From Streptomyces curacoi (GTDB lineage Bacteria; Actinomycetota; Actinomycetes; Streptomycetales; Streptomycetaceae), in assembly GCF_001513975.1 (NCBI RefSeq), contig NZ_KQ947984.1:933338-997337 (forward strand): a DNA stretch of 64,000 nucleotides, given 5' to 3'. Below are positions 38,201 through 47,103 of the stretch, piece after piece. Under the pieces are notes generated by a model. That model was not told where the DNA came from and did not search any database. It saw nothing but the letters and a program-made list of their open reading frames with translations. The translations under genes were made by a program, and so were the position numbers. Position 1 is the stretch's first letter. The number at the start of each line of letters is the position of its first letter.

Positions 38201-39122
38201 GGACGCTCGGCACCGCTTCCGGCTCCCGCGCCTCCGCCCACAGTTCGTTGAACTGGTTGACGCGGTCCTCGACGTGCTCGGGCTCGCACCTCAGCCAGGT
38301 GCCGTCCGGGTTGGACTCCTGGTCCGGCGCGGTCTCGTAGCACAGCTCGCCGTCGAAGACGATGAAGTCGTCCACCTTGCGGCTCGACGTCATCTGCGAC
38401 CGCACCGCGATCCGGGCGTCGATGCCGCGCCTGCGGTGCCGCTCGCAGAGGTCTCTGAGGCTGGCGGTGACGTCGTGCGGTTCCTTCACGAGGAACAGCC
38501 GCCGTATCTCCACGCCCCGCCGCTTGATCGCCTTCTCCTGCGCGTCGAGATACCGCTCCGCGGGCCCGCTGTACCAGAAGTCCCGGTCCACGGACGTGCT
38601 GGTGGCGTCGAGGGTCATCTTGACGCAGTCGGTGATGTTGATCAGCCACTCGTGGTTCTCGCCCGCGCGGTCCTCGCTGCCCTTGGCGAGGCCCTCCATC
38701 AGCTTGGCGAGGTCGGCCAGCTCCTTCTCGGCGAAGGCCTGCACGATGTCGCTGCCCTGTTCACGGACCTTGGTGTAGCCGAGGACCAGCCGGGTCACCT
38801 CTTCGGAGCGGAGCACCGAGCCGTCCACCTGGCTGAACAGCTCCGTCGCGGCGAGGATCTCGTTGAAGCGCCGGTCGACCTTCTCGAACCGCTCCGCGAA
38901 GTCCAGCAGGTACTGCACGATCAGCGCCGCGCTGCCGATGACGATGGACGCCACCCACTGCCAGATGTTCCCGTCGTCCTGGTTCAGGATGCTGGTCAGC
39001 AGAAAGGCGCCGCCCGCCGCCCCGGCGGTGATCAGGATCCGCCAGAACATCTTGGGCATGCGCTGTCCCTGGTGCGGGACCGCCTGCCCGTTGCTTCCCG
39101 TTCCTAATGCCGCTCCACTCAT
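38184..39122 (-). CDS. Membrane-anchored protein next to the SCO2521-2525 cassette
   Basis: The 312-residue protein has two N-terminal membrane helices (about 26-43 and 52-71), a coiled segment (about 72-150) and a C-terminal soluble domain with WYSGPAERYLDAQEKAIKR and VDDFIVFDGELCYE. I do not recognise a family. The ATG at 39122 lies 40 bp from the SCO2521-type gene on the same strand, so it is probably the last gene of that operon. Codon 6 (39105-39107 on the plus strand) is TTA, so translation may depend on bldA. Its 3' end overlaps the DUF397 gene by 17 bp, tail to tail. Confidence 0.75.
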   Translation of the reverse strand: MSGAALGTGSNGQAVPHQGQRMPKMFWRILITAGAAGGAFLLTSILNQDDGNIWQWVASIVIGSAALIVQYLLDFAERFEKVDRRFNEILAATELFSQVDGSVLRSEEVTRLVLGYTKVREQGSDIVQAFAEKELADLAKLMEGLAKGSEDRAGENHEWLINITDCVKMTLDATSTSVDRDFWYSGPAERYLDAQEKAIKRRGVEIRRLFLVKEPHDVTASLRDLCERHRRRGIDARIAVRSQMTSSRKVDDFIVFDGELCYETAPDQESNPDGTWLRCEPEHVEDRVNQFNELWAEAREPEAVPSVLTSES

Positions 39123-39162
39123 GTCTCATCCCCCGTCGGGTTTCTGGTTCGGGTGCCGCCCC

Positions 39163-40134
39163 TCAGCGCGTGCTGAGCGCCTGGTTCGGCATCGCTACGG
39201 CCTGGAGGGCCAGTCGGTCCCTGATGCGCCGGCTCAGGTTCTCCCATTGGCGGGAGAACCCCGGTTTCTGTTCCAGTACGTCCCACAGGTGACCCAGCGC
39301 CGGGTCCACGTGCGCGCGCGGCATCCACAGATGCAGCAGATGTACGACGACCGGGTGCAGTGCCTCGACCACCGAGGGTCCGTCTATGGCACCGATCCGG
39401 CTGTTGTCCAGCATGTGCTGAACGGTCGTCAAAAGCCAGTCGTGCAGGGCGAGATCCTCGCACAGACCGGCCGCGGCGGCGACCGGTACGTCCTGCGGCA
39501 GCCGCAGTTCCATGGTCCGCAGTCCGCCCTCGGTGAGCGTGAAGTTCGCCAGGGACGCCCGCTCGCCTGCCGGGATGCGACGTGCGACCCAACGCAGCCG
39601 GGTGGGGCTCGACTTGAAGGGGACCCGGCGATCGAGGAGGGCGTGGCGGCGGAGTTGGGCCAGCAGGCTCTCGGCGATCATCCCCAGGTCGAGTTCCCCG
39701 CGCTCGGCCCCGCGCAACGCGCCCTCGGCGGCGGCCTGTTGGGGCAGCTTGCCGAAGGGCTCGACCAGGCCCGGCCGTACGAGGTACTGCCCCCAGGGGC
39801 GCCGCAGGTCCGGGCCGGCCGCCGGGACGCTGAAGTAGGCGGTCGACTGGAGCAGGCGGCCCTCGGTCAGCGCCGCGCGGGAGACGACCGTACCGACGCC
39901 CCGGACCTTGGTGCCGTTGGAGGTGGGCAGCCGGCAGTCCACGCCGGTCAGGGTCTCGGGGGAGAGGGCGTACATGGTGGGCCGCTCGGAGACCCGGACG
40001 TGTTCGTCGGCGCGCAGCCTGAGCAGCTGGGTGGCGGCCCGGCCGTCCAGCGCCGGGAGGGACGGCAGCAGACAGGTGCGCACCTCGCCGCAGGCGAGGA
40101 CCGAACGCGTGGGCTGTCCGTGGGCCGCCGTCAT
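39163..40134 (-). CDS. SCO2521-family protein, unknown function
   Basis: The 323-residue protein has no membrane helix or signal peptide. The N-terminal half has strands such as RSVLACGEVRTCLLPSL and VGTVVSRAAL, and the C-terminal half is helical (DLALHDWLLTTVQHMLDN, HPVVVHLLHLWMP). Synteny with what I recall as SCO2521-SCO2525 supports the family name. No catalytic motif is evident. The ATG at 40134 follows the upstream stop by 1 nt, so it is tightly coupled. Confidence 0.72.
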   Translation of the reverse strand: MTAAHGQPTRSVLACGEVRTCLLPSLPALDGRAATQLLRLRADEHVRVSERPTMYALSPETLTGVDCRLPTSNGTKVRGVGTVVSRAALTEGRLLQSTAYFSVPAAGPDLRRPWGQYLVRPGLVEPFGKLPQQAAAEGALRGAERGELDLGMIAESLLAQLRRHALLDRRVPFKSSPTRLRWVARRIPAGERASLANFTLTEGGLRTMELRLPQDVPVAAAAGLCEDLALHDWLLTTVQHMLDNSRIGAIDGPSVVEALHPVVVHLLHLWMPRAHVDPALGHLWDVLEQKPGFSRQWENLSRRIRDRLALQAVAMPNQALSTR

Positions 40135-40135
40135 C

Positions 40136-41119
40136 TCAGGCCCCCTCGGCCTCAAAGGAGTCGCCGGGCTCCTCGTAGAAGACGTAGGTGGCGCGCTGGG
40201 CGACCGCCGCCGGTACCGCCATGCCCTCGCGGGCCGACCGCTCGGCGACCTGCCGCAGCGCCCCGGCGTCGACGTCTGTCTGGTCGAGGATGAGCCGGAC
40301 GGCGTCCTCGACGGCCAGGAACCGGTTCGGCATCAGGGTGCAGGTGCGGTACGCGCTGAAGGGGGCCGCCGCCGATCCGGTGAGCCTGGTCAGCGGTGGC
40401 AGCCGGTCCCAGTCCTGCGGGAAGTCCCCGCCGTTCCAGTCCGCCGGCACCAGCACGGGCTCGCCCAGGTGCCGTAACAGCCCCAGCCGGGCCAGCTGCC
40501 ATACGGCGGCCAGGAACGGGCAGGACCACAGCCGCCGTCCGTCCTTCTCCGACCACAGCTCAACGTCCATGAAGACCGAGTGGTTGCGGGCCGCGGTCTC
40601 CCGGGGCGGCTCCCAGCCCTTGACCTGGCCCAGGGCGCTGCGGGACGCCGTGGGTGTGCGCTGGCCGTTGGCGAGCCAGCCGGTCTGGCTGACGGACGGG
40701 CGGGAGCCGTAGCTGCCGGGGGGAGGCGACTCGACGAGCCGGTGCATGACCGATTCCGCGAGCTCGACGCGGTCGGCGACCGCGCAGGCCGACTCGCGGG
40801 CCAGGTAGTCGATGACCAGACCGGCCTTCTCGGCCTCCTTCAGCACCATCGGGATCAGCTCGGCCGGGGTGGAGAAGCGGCTGAAGTAGTCGTCGATCAG
40901 GAAGCAGGTGCTGATACGCGGGCGCTTGCCGCGGCGGGCGACGGAGGCGCGGGCGGCGTCCACCCAGATCCGCACCTCGGCGAAGTGCTCGCGCAGCCGC
41001 CCCGGCCCGGCCTCGAAGTCCTCCATGTAGAGGTGGCCCAGCTCCAGGGAGAGGTGGGCGAGCGGCACGGACTGGGTGCGGGGCTCCGCGGTGGTCTCCT
41101 GGAACACGGCTTCGCTCAC
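40136..41119 (-). CDS. SCO2522-family protein, unknown function
   Basis: The 327-residue soluble protein has the conserved-looking features ISTCFLIDDYFSRF, LARESACAVADRVELAESV and HSVFMDVELW. The Asp-Asp near the N-terminus resembles a nucleotide or metal site, but this is not assigned. Codon 215 is TTA (plus-strand 40475-40477), so translation may require bldA. The GTG overlaps the upstream SCO2523-type stop by GTGA. It belongs to the same operon as its neighbours. Confidence 0.72.
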   Translation of the reverse strand: MSEAVFQETTAEPRTQSVPLAHLSLELGHLYMEDFEAGPGRLREHFAEVRIWVDAARASVARRGKRPRISTCFLIDDYFSRFSTPAELIPMVLKEAEKAGLVIDYLARESACAVADRVELAESVMHRLVESPPPGSYGSRPSVSQTGWLANGQRTPTASRSALGQVKGWEPPRETAARNHSVFMDVELWSEKDGRRLWSCPFLAAVWQLARLGLLRHLGEPVLVPADWNGGDFPQDWDRLPPLTRLTGSAAAPFSAYRTCTLMPNRFLAVEDAVRLILDQTDVDAGALRQVAERSAREGMAVPAAVAQRATYVFYEEPGDSFEAEGA

Positions 41120-42033
41120 GCCTGCTCCCAGTACTTGTCGTCGGTGAGCCGTCCGGCGAGCCGGCTCAGCGCCTGCCAGGTCTCCTGGTTGGCGATCTGG
41201 CTGTCGAGCACGTCCTCGTCGGTGATGAGCTGCTCACGCCACTGCAGGACCGGCTCCAGGGGCACCGAACCGAGGACCTGGCTGTAGCCGATGCCGTGGG
41301 TTGAGGCGAGCTGCTTGAGGTCGCCGTCGGTCTTGCGCATCCACGCCGACTGGGTGGGCGAGACCTGGGACCACAGCGGCGACTCGGGATCGGGCACGGC
41401 GGCCCGTACGAAGCGGATGGCGCCCCGCAGCGCCTCCTCGTCATGGCCGCGGTCGACGCCGCCGGCGACGATGCCGCGCTTGCCGAAGACCAGGCTCGCG
41501 GCGGCCGCCACATGCTGGCGGGTCCAGCGGTGGAAGACCAGCCAGCGGGCGGTGACCTCGCTCATCTCGGGCTGTGCGGTGGCCTCCAGGACCATGTCGA
41601 CGGCGTAGGAGCGGCCGGCGCTGAGGTCGACGACGACCAGGTCGAACTCGTAGTAGAGCGTCATCAGCAGGTCGACGCACCGGCGCAGATTGTCGTCGCT
41701 GGTGGCGAACTCGCCGCCGCTGACATCGCCGGGCATCAGCACCAGCCGGCCGCAGCCGGGCGGCGGGAAGCGCAGCACCTGGTGCTCGGTGTCGGCCCAG
41801 ACGTCGATCCTGGCCGGTTCGCTGACCTCCCCTATGAGGTAGGCGTGCAGGCCGCGGTCCTCGGTGGCCTGCCGGGCGTCGGCCACGTCGAAGACGGCCG
41901 CCGCGGTGGGTGAGCCGAAGTCGAAGTCCAGGTAGCAGACGTCGTCCCCGGCCAGCGCCCGGTGGTAGGCGAGGTTGGCACTGGTGACGGAGCGGCCCGT
42001 GCCTCCCTTGTCGGAGGCGGCGAAGATCAGCAC
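41116..42033 (-). CDS. SCO2523-family variant P-loop (ParA/MinD-like) protein
   Basis: The 305-residue protein has a SIMIBI/ParA-like fold start: MLIFAASDKGGTGRS with the signature Lys9 kept, but the Walker A Lys replaced by Arg14. Later strands VCYLDFDFGS and LVVVDLSAGR look like the A' and Walker B regions. Nucleotide binding or hydrolysis may be altered. The GTG at 42033 follows the SCO2524-type stop by 4 nt, with GGGGAG inside that gene. ParA-like proteins often position or load partners, so it may be the motor or switch of the cassette. Confidence 0.78.
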   Translation of the reverse strand: MLIFAASDKGGTGRSVTSANLAYHRALAGDDVCYLDFDFGSPTAAAVFDVADARQATEDRGLHAYLIGEVSEPARIDVWADTEHQVLRFPPPGCGRLVLMPGDVSGGEFATSDDNLRRCVDLLMTLYYEFDLVVVDLSAGRSYAVDMVLEATAQPEMSEVTARWLVFHRWTRQHVAAAASLVFGKRGIVAGGVDRGHDEEALRGAIRFVRAAVPDPESPLWSQVSPTQSAWMRKTDGDLKQLASTHGIGYSQVLGSVPLEPVLQWREQLITDEDVLDSQIANQETWQALSRLAGRLTDDKYWEQA

Positions 42034-42037
42034 GGTG

Positions 42038-43885
42038 TCACACTCCCCGGTCCGCGGCTTCGCGGGCCCGGGCGAGCGCGTCGAGCTGTCCCAGCACGTC
42101 GAGCGTCAACGCGTAGGCCGTACCCGGCTGTTCGTCCACGAGGCTGCGGGCGCGGCGCAACTTGACCTCGATGTTTCTGAGTTGCATCCCGTGCCGGCCG
42201 GCGTCGGTGGGCGCGGGTTCCATCTGTTCGTTGCCCAGCAGATGGGCGGACTCGCTGAGCAACGCCCTTGCCAGCTCGGTGAGTTCGAGGCTGCGGATCG
42301 GCGGCTGCCGGTACATCGCGTAGGCCTGGACCATGACCTCGGTGACGCGCTCGGTGATGCTCCAGGACACCGGCACCCGGCGCCGGTGGATCTCCGCCTC
42401 GGGGTAGGCGTGGTGGACGCTGTCCCACAGGCCGACGCCCTCGCCGTCCCGGATGCGGCGGCGCCACATGTGGTCGAAGACGTCCTCGGCGAGTCTGAGC
42501 AGCCGGTCGTGCGAGGCGAGGTTGCGCGAGAGCGTGCACAGCTGGACGGTCCGCTTCAGCAGCTGGGCCGAGAAGTCGGTCATGGACCACGTCATCTGCG
42601 GGCCGAGCCGCTCACTGCCCTGCAGCGGCAGGCTGACGCCCACGTTGTGCAGTTCGTGGACCATGGGGTCGTCGCGGGTCATCCGGCTGGTGATGCGGCC
42701 GCGTTCGGCGAGGCGTTCCATGATGCCGACGGTGCGGGTCAGGTCGTCGTCGGTGGCGCGGCGCCGCATCAGGTCGTGGACGAGGATGGCTGCGACGGAG
42801 AGGGAGAAGTACTCCGACTCCAGCTTCTGCACCGTCGTACGCCAGGGAATGTCCTCCAGGGGCCAGCGGTCGGCGTCGAAGCGGGCGATGCCGGACCAGA
42901 ACTGCTGGGTCAGCTCCCACCGCAGCCTGAGCGCCTCGGCCAGCTTCTGCTGTTCGGGGTTGAGCAGGCCCAGGGTGAGGGTGCGGTCGGAGAACAGGTC
43001 CTGGATACCGTCGAGGGCGACCACGGTGAAGTACAGATACGGCACCGGGCTGGCGATGCCCTCGGGCTGCGGCCCGACGGCTTCGCCGGTCTCGATCTCG
43101 GGGGCGTCCTTCACCATGCTCCACGCCCAGCCGCATTCGAAGAGCTGGTTCTCGTCCTTGAGCCCTTCCTCGACGTCGATGCCGAGGGTCACGCTCTCGA
43201 CGATCGCGGCGCGCAGTGCGCGGAAGCGGTTCTGGAACTTGTTGAGCACCTGCCGCTGCGACAGCCGTCCCTGGCCGAGGAGCTGGCAGAGGGTCTCGCC
43301 CTGGGAGGAGTCGATGTCGTAGACGTTGACGGTGAAGGAGCGCAGCAGGCTCACCATGGCGGCGGTGAGCCGGTTGCTGGTGGCCGAGCGCAGTTCGGCG
43401 ATCGTCTCTCTGACGTCGCTGCGCCTGGTCCTGGTCTCGTAGATCTTGAGGAAGCCGAGCGTGGCCAGGCAGAGGGTGATCGACATGGAAAAGGAGTCGA
43501 CCACGCCGACCCGGCGCTGTTCCTCGGTGAGTTCCTCGGTCTTGTCCCGGGCACCGAAGTAGTAACCCCCGGCGAACGTGGGCCTCTTGTCCTCGGTGTG
43601 CGTCCGCATGAACTCGGCCAGGGCCGTGACGAGGTTGGCCGGGATGTCCAGCCGCCCGCCGGCCTTCTTCAGGACCTGCTGGACGTCCTCCTGTGTGGTG
43701 TCCGGGTCGTCCAGCCGGAAGGCGGGGATCTCCGTGGCCGGGTACAGCAGGCAGAGCAGCCGCTCCGCGTCGGCGACGCTGCTGGCTCCACCCCACTCCC
43801 CCCACTGCCACTCTCCCCCGTCGAAAGAGTGGCGGCCGATCGCCTGCCAGATGTCCAGCAGATGCTGGCGTGGCTTGATCTGCAT
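42038..43885 (-). CDS. SCO2524-family large helical protein
   Basis: The 615-residue, mainly alpha-helical protein has no signal peptide. It contains clusters such as PTFAGGYYFGARD, SVTLGIDVEEGLKDENQLFECGW (two parts) and many leucine-rich helices. No enzymatic motif is recognised, and it may be a scaffold. The ATG at 43885 has GAGGGG upstream. A 71-bp gap and a small hairpin separate it from the SCO2525-type gene ahead. It is the longest component of the cassette. Confidence 0.72.
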   Translation of the reverse strand: MQIKPRQHLLDIWQAIGRHSFDGGEWQWGEWGGASSVADAERLLCLLYPATEIPAFRLDDPDTTQEDVQQVLKKAGGRLDIPANLVTALAEFMRTHTEDKRPTFAGGYYFGARDKTEELTEEQRRVGVVDSFSMSITLCLATLGFLKIYETRTRRSDVRETIAELRSATSNRLTAAMVSLLRSFTVNVYDIDSSQGETLCQLLGQGRLSQRQVLNKFQNRFRALRAAIVESVTLGIDVEEGLKDENQLFECGWAWSMVKDAPEIETGEAVGPQPEGIASPVPYLYFTVVALDGIQDLFSDRTLTLGLLNPEQQKLAEALRLRWELTQQFWSGIARFDADRWPLEDIPWRTTVQKLESEYFSLSVAAILVHDLMRRRATDDDLTRTVGIMERLAERGRITSRMTRDDPMVHELHNVGVSLPLQGSERLGPQMTWSMTDFSAQLLKRTVQLCTLSRNLASHDRLLRLAEDVFDHMWRRRIRDGEGVGLWDSVHHAYPEAEIHRRRVPVSWSITERVTEVMVQAYAMYRQPPIRSLELTELARALLSESAHLLGNEQMEPAPTDAGRHGMQLRNIEVKLRRARSLVDEQPGTAYALTLDVLGQLDALARAREAADRGV

Positions 43886-43951
43886 CCCATGCCCCTCACA
43901 CAGGCCGCCCTGCCATTGGTCGAGGAATATCCCTCTTCTGTTGTGAAGATT

Positions 43952-43969
43952 CCCGATCAGTCGATCGGG
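43952..43969 (-). terminator. Small hairpin between the SCO2525- and SCO2524-type genes
   Basis: CCCGATC (43952-43958) pairs with GATCGGG (43963-43969) around a 4-nt loop and overlaps the SCO2525-type stop codon. On the minus strand it is followed by AATCTTC. It could be a weak terminator or an attenuator inside the operon. Confidence 0.35.
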
Positions 43970-44757
43970 GTCAGCGCATCCGAATTCCGCCAGCCGTAGG
44001 CGACGATCATTCCGGAATATCCGTCGCGCAGCTGGGCCGCGGATTCGAGCCGCTGCACCTTGAAGTCCCCCGCGAATCCCTCAAGACTGGCGCGTACCTC
44101 GGATTCTCCCACGTCACAGGCCGGGAAGAAATGCTCGCCGGCGTGATAGCCCTTCGAATGTTCCATGAAGGCGGCGGCGAACGGGGCGCCGGGACTCAGA
44201 GCGCGCATGAAGCGCTCGACGCCGAGCATGAACTCCTGGTAGGACGTGGTCATCGACTCGGCGACGAAGAACATGGTCCCCATCGACCACCGGCGCTCGT
44301 ACCGCGCCAGGTCGAAGAGGTCGCCCTGCTCGACCCAGACGACCTTGCCGAACCGCTCACGCGGGTCCGTGCCAAGGGAGTTGTACGCCTCGTGCGCGCA
44401 CAGGGCGTCCCAGAACTGGTCCCAGTTCGCGTCGTAGGAGTCGACCTGACTCTTGAGGTACCGGACGTTCGCGGGCGAGCGCTCGAAGAGGGTGATCTCC
44501 TCGCACCACGGCATCATGGCGAGTGCGGGATAGAGATTGGCGCCGGCGCCCACGTCGATACCGGAAACCGGGCCGCCGCCCTGCTTCCGGAAATGATCGC
44601 CGAAATGATCCCGGACCAGGTGCAGGATCTCCGCGTCCTCTGCCTGTAAGTCGCGGTAGTTATGATCGACGTAGGCGATCGGGTCGAATGCGGCCCAGGA
44701 CACATCAGCATTCCTCAGCTGGGTCAACTGGGCATCCCCCGACGGTCTCAAGGTCAT
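43957..44757 (-). CDS. SCO2525-family SAM-dependent methyltransferase
   Basis: The 266-residue protein has motif I GIDVGAGANLYPAL (SAM binding), an acidic residue ending the next strand (EITLFERSPANV), and motif-IV-like GDLFDL. The overall pattern resembles the NNMT/PNMT-type small-molecule methyltransferases, so the acceptor could be an N- or O-nucleophile. Codon 37 is TTA (plus-strand 44647-44649), so it may be bldA-dependent. The ATG at 44757 is used, with a weak GTGAGTGA before it. It is the first gene of the leftward cassette, divergent from a GNAT gene. Confidence 0.82.
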   Translation of the reverse strand: MTLRPSGDAQLTQLRNADVSWAAFDPIAYVDHNYRDLQAEDAEILHLVRDHFGDHFRKQGGGPVSGIDVGAGANLYPALAMMPWCEEITLFERSPANVRYLKSQVDSYDANWDQFWDALCAHEAYNSLGTDPRERFGKVVWVEQGDLFDLARYERRWSMGTMFFVAESMTTSYQEFMLGVERFMRALSPGAPFAAAFMEHSKGYHAGEHFFPACDVGESEVRASLEGFAGDFKVQRLESAAQLRDGYSGMIVAYGWRNSDALTPID

Positions 44758-44834
44758 TCACTCACGGTACCAAAACCAGGCGCACTGGGGGCGCATCGTG
44801 GCGTATGGATTCCTGGACTCGATCAGGTCTTGAA

Positions 44835-44874
44835 CGGCCGGATCGCCCAGCTCAAGATGGGCGGATCTCGGCCG
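44835..44874. repeat. Imperfect inverted repeat in the divergent gap
   Basis: CGGCCG..GATC..GCCCA on the left pairs with TGGGC..GATC..CGGCCG on the right between 44835 and 44874, with small bulges. It lies between the cassette promoter and the GNAT gene and may be an operator or leader hairpin. Confidence 0.35.
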
Positions 44875-44947
44875 AGCACCTGAAACAGCGGGGCAACAGG
44901 CACCCACTCACATGAGTGACTCCAATCCATCACATAGGGGGCGGGCG

Positions 44948-45514
44948 ATGGCGCTACCGGAGGAACGTTTCCCTTTTCCCGGCGGCCGCTCTGACCAGGC
45001 GTTCTTCGCCGACCATGGCGAGCGGCCTCTCACCATGAGAGGAGTCACCGAGGCCGATCTGCCCGAGCTCCTGCGGGTGGACAGAGAGGTCTTCCCGGAC
45101 GACCCCTACCCCTACTTCGTGCTCCGCCAGCACTTCGACGTGCACGGCGACCGCATCCTCGTCCTCGACGACGGCGAGTGCCTGCATGGCTATGTCCTCT
45201 TCGTCACCACCTCGGACGGCTATGTGTGCTGGGTCCTGAGCCTGGCCGTCAGCCCCGACCAGCGGGGCCGGGGACTGGGCCGGCGGCTGATGCTGGAGGT
45301 GCTGCGGCAACTGCGCCGGGAGCGGGTCCACGAGGTGCGGCTGACCGTGGAGCCGGCCAACGCGGCGGCGATCATGCTGTACCGGTCGCTGGGGTTCTCC
45401 GCCGAGGGAGGGGTGCGCAGGGACTACCTGGGGCCCGGGGAGGACCGGCTCATCATGACGCTGGGGACGGGCCCGGGGTTGACCCCTGGGCCATCAGGCC
45501 TTCGGCGGGGGTAA
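44948..45514 (+). CDS. GNAT-family N-acetyltransferase
   Basis: The 188-residue protein has a GNAT fold. The acetyl-CoA motif is SLAVSPDQRGRGLGRRLM, preceded by the VLRQHFDV region and followed by VEPANAAAIMLYRSLGF. It resembles RimI-type or small-molecule acetyltransferases. The ATG at 44948 has AGGGGG nearby, while the ATG at 44912 lacks a ribosome site. It is divergent from the SCO2525-type methyltransferase and could be part of the same system, but this is inference. Confidence 0.88.
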   Translation: MALPEERFPFPGGRSDQAFFADHGERPLTMRGVTEADLPELLRVDREVFPDDPYPYFVLRQHFDVHGDRILVLDDGECLHGYVLFVTTSDGYVCWVLSLAVSPDQRGRGLGRRLMLEVLRQLRRERVHEVRLTVEPANAAAIMLYRSLGFSAEGGVRRDYLGPGEDRLIMTLGTGPGLTPGPSGLRRG

Positions 45515-45580
45515 TCCCCCGTACCCATACGGGAGTTACCGGGATGTGACGCTTCGTCAAGGCCCGTCAGGCTGCTGTGC

Positions 45581-47062
45581 ATGAAGCAGATCACCAAGAG
45601 CGCCGCCCTGATCGCCGCCGCCTCCGGAGTCGTCTTCGGGATCGTCACCCCGCTCACCGCGGCCGCGACCGGCACGCCCGCGCCGCTGAAGTGGACCAAG
45701 TGCGCGGGGGAGGGACTCGATCCGCGGCAGGAGTGCGCCACCGTCTCCGTGCCGATGAACTACGCCGACCCCGGCGGCCCGAAGATCGACATCGCCGTCT
45801 CCCGAATCCCCAGCGAGAAGCCGTCCGCCCGCCGTGGCGTGCTCCTGCTGATCGCGGGCGGGCCCGGTGGCGACAGCCTCGACGACCCTTCGGGCAAGGG
45901 GCAGAAGCTGCCGCAGAAGGTGCGGGACGCCTACGACCTGGTCGGGTTCGCGCCCCGCGGCAACGCGCCCTCCACCTCGGTCGGTTGCGATGCCGAGCCC
46001 GGCGACACGGCCCGCACGAAGCTGCTGCCCTGGCCCGCGGCCGACGGCTCGATCGACGAGAACATGGCCACCGCCCGGCGCCTGTCGGACGCCTGCGCCC
46101 GCAACGGCGGGGAGCTGGTGAAGCACATCAGCACCAAGAACAACGCCCGCGACATCGACCGCATCCGGGCCGCCCTCGGGGAGCGCAAGCTGGCCGCGTG
46201 GGGCGTCTCGTACGGCACCTACATCGGCGCCACCTACAGCGAGATGTTCCGGCACCGCACCGACCGCATCGTGCTGGACAGCAACGACCACCCCGACCCC
46301 GTGCGGGCGGAGCGCGCCTGGCTGGAGGCGTTCGAGATTGGCGTCGAGGACAACTTCCCCGAGTTCGCCAAGTGGGCGTCCGCACCCGGCAACCCGCACC
46401 GCCTCGCCGACACGGCGGCCGAGGTGCGCCCGCTGTTCCTCCGCCTCGCCGCCCGCCTGGACCGCGAGCCCCTCCCCTGGCCCGGCGCCGACCCGGCCCG
46501 GCTGAACGGCAACGTGCTGCGCCAGGCCATGCTGGACAGCCTGTACGACCCCGACGACTACCCGGTCCTGGCCAAGCTGATGCTGGCCGCGCGCAAGGGC
46601 GAGGTGCCGCCCGCGCCGCCGAGCCCGCCGGAGTCGGCGGTGCAGAACTACACCGCGGTCAGTGCCGCCACCATCTGCAACGACGCGGCCTGGCCGAGGT
46701 CGGCCGCCGCGTACGAGAAGGGCGTCGTCGAGAGCCGGGCGAAGCACCCGCTCACCGCGGGCATGCCGAGGAACGCGATGGTGTGCGCCGCGTGGCCGTG
46801 GCAGCCGAAGGAGGCGCCGCCGCGGGTCACCGACCGCGGCCCCTCCAACATGCTGCTCGTCCAGAACGCACGGGACGTGGCGACCCCGCTGAGCGGCGCC
46901 CTGAAGCTGCGCGAGGCCCTGGGCAGGCGGGCCGTCATGGTCACCGTCGACGCCACCGGCCATGACTCCTACCTCGACAACGGCAACGCCTGCGGCGACG
47001 CCGCGGTCTCCCGCTTCCTGGCGACCGGGGAACGGCCGGCCGAGGACCTCCACTGCGACTGA
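45581..47062 (+). CDS. Secreted alpha/beta hydrolase, TAP-like peptidase
   Basis: The 493-residue protein begins with a Sec signal (about 1-31, ending AAA-TG). The alpha/beta fold has oxyanion IAGGPGG, nucleophile Ser210 in GVSYGTYIG, a C-terminal TAP-like domain with the acid in NARDVATPL and His in DATGHDSY. Relatives are Streptomyces tripeptidyl aminopeptidases and mycelium-associated proteases, which cut N-terminal tripeptides from extracellular proteins. It stands alone with a weak leader. The substrate is inferred from the family. Confidence 0.9.
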   Translation: MKQITKSAALIAAASGVVFGIVTPLTAAATGTPAPLKWTKCAGEGLDPRQECATVSVPMNYADPGGPKIDIAVSRIPSEKPSARRGVLLLIAGGPGGDSLDDPSGKGQKLPQKVRDAYDLVGFAPRGNAPSTSVGCDAEPGDTARTKLLPWPAADGSIDENMATARRLSDACARNGGELVKHISTKNNARDIDRIRAALGERKLAAWGVSYGTYIGATYSEMFRHRTDRIVLDSNDHPDPVRAERAWLEAFEIGVEDNFPEFAKWASAPGNPHRLADTAAEVRPLFLRLAARLDREPLPWPGADPARLNGNVLRQAMLDSLYDPDDYPVLAKLMLAARKGEVPPAPPSPPESAVQNYTAVSAATICNDAAWPRSAAAYEKGVVESRAKHPLTAGMPRNAMVCAAWPWQPKEAPPRVTDRGPSNMLLVQNARDVATPLSGALKLREALGRRAVMVTVDATGHDSYLDNGNACGDAAVSRFLATGERPAEDLHCD

Positions 47063-47103
47063 GCGAGCGGCAGTTCAGCCCGTCCGGGGGCTCCCCCCTC
47101 CTC

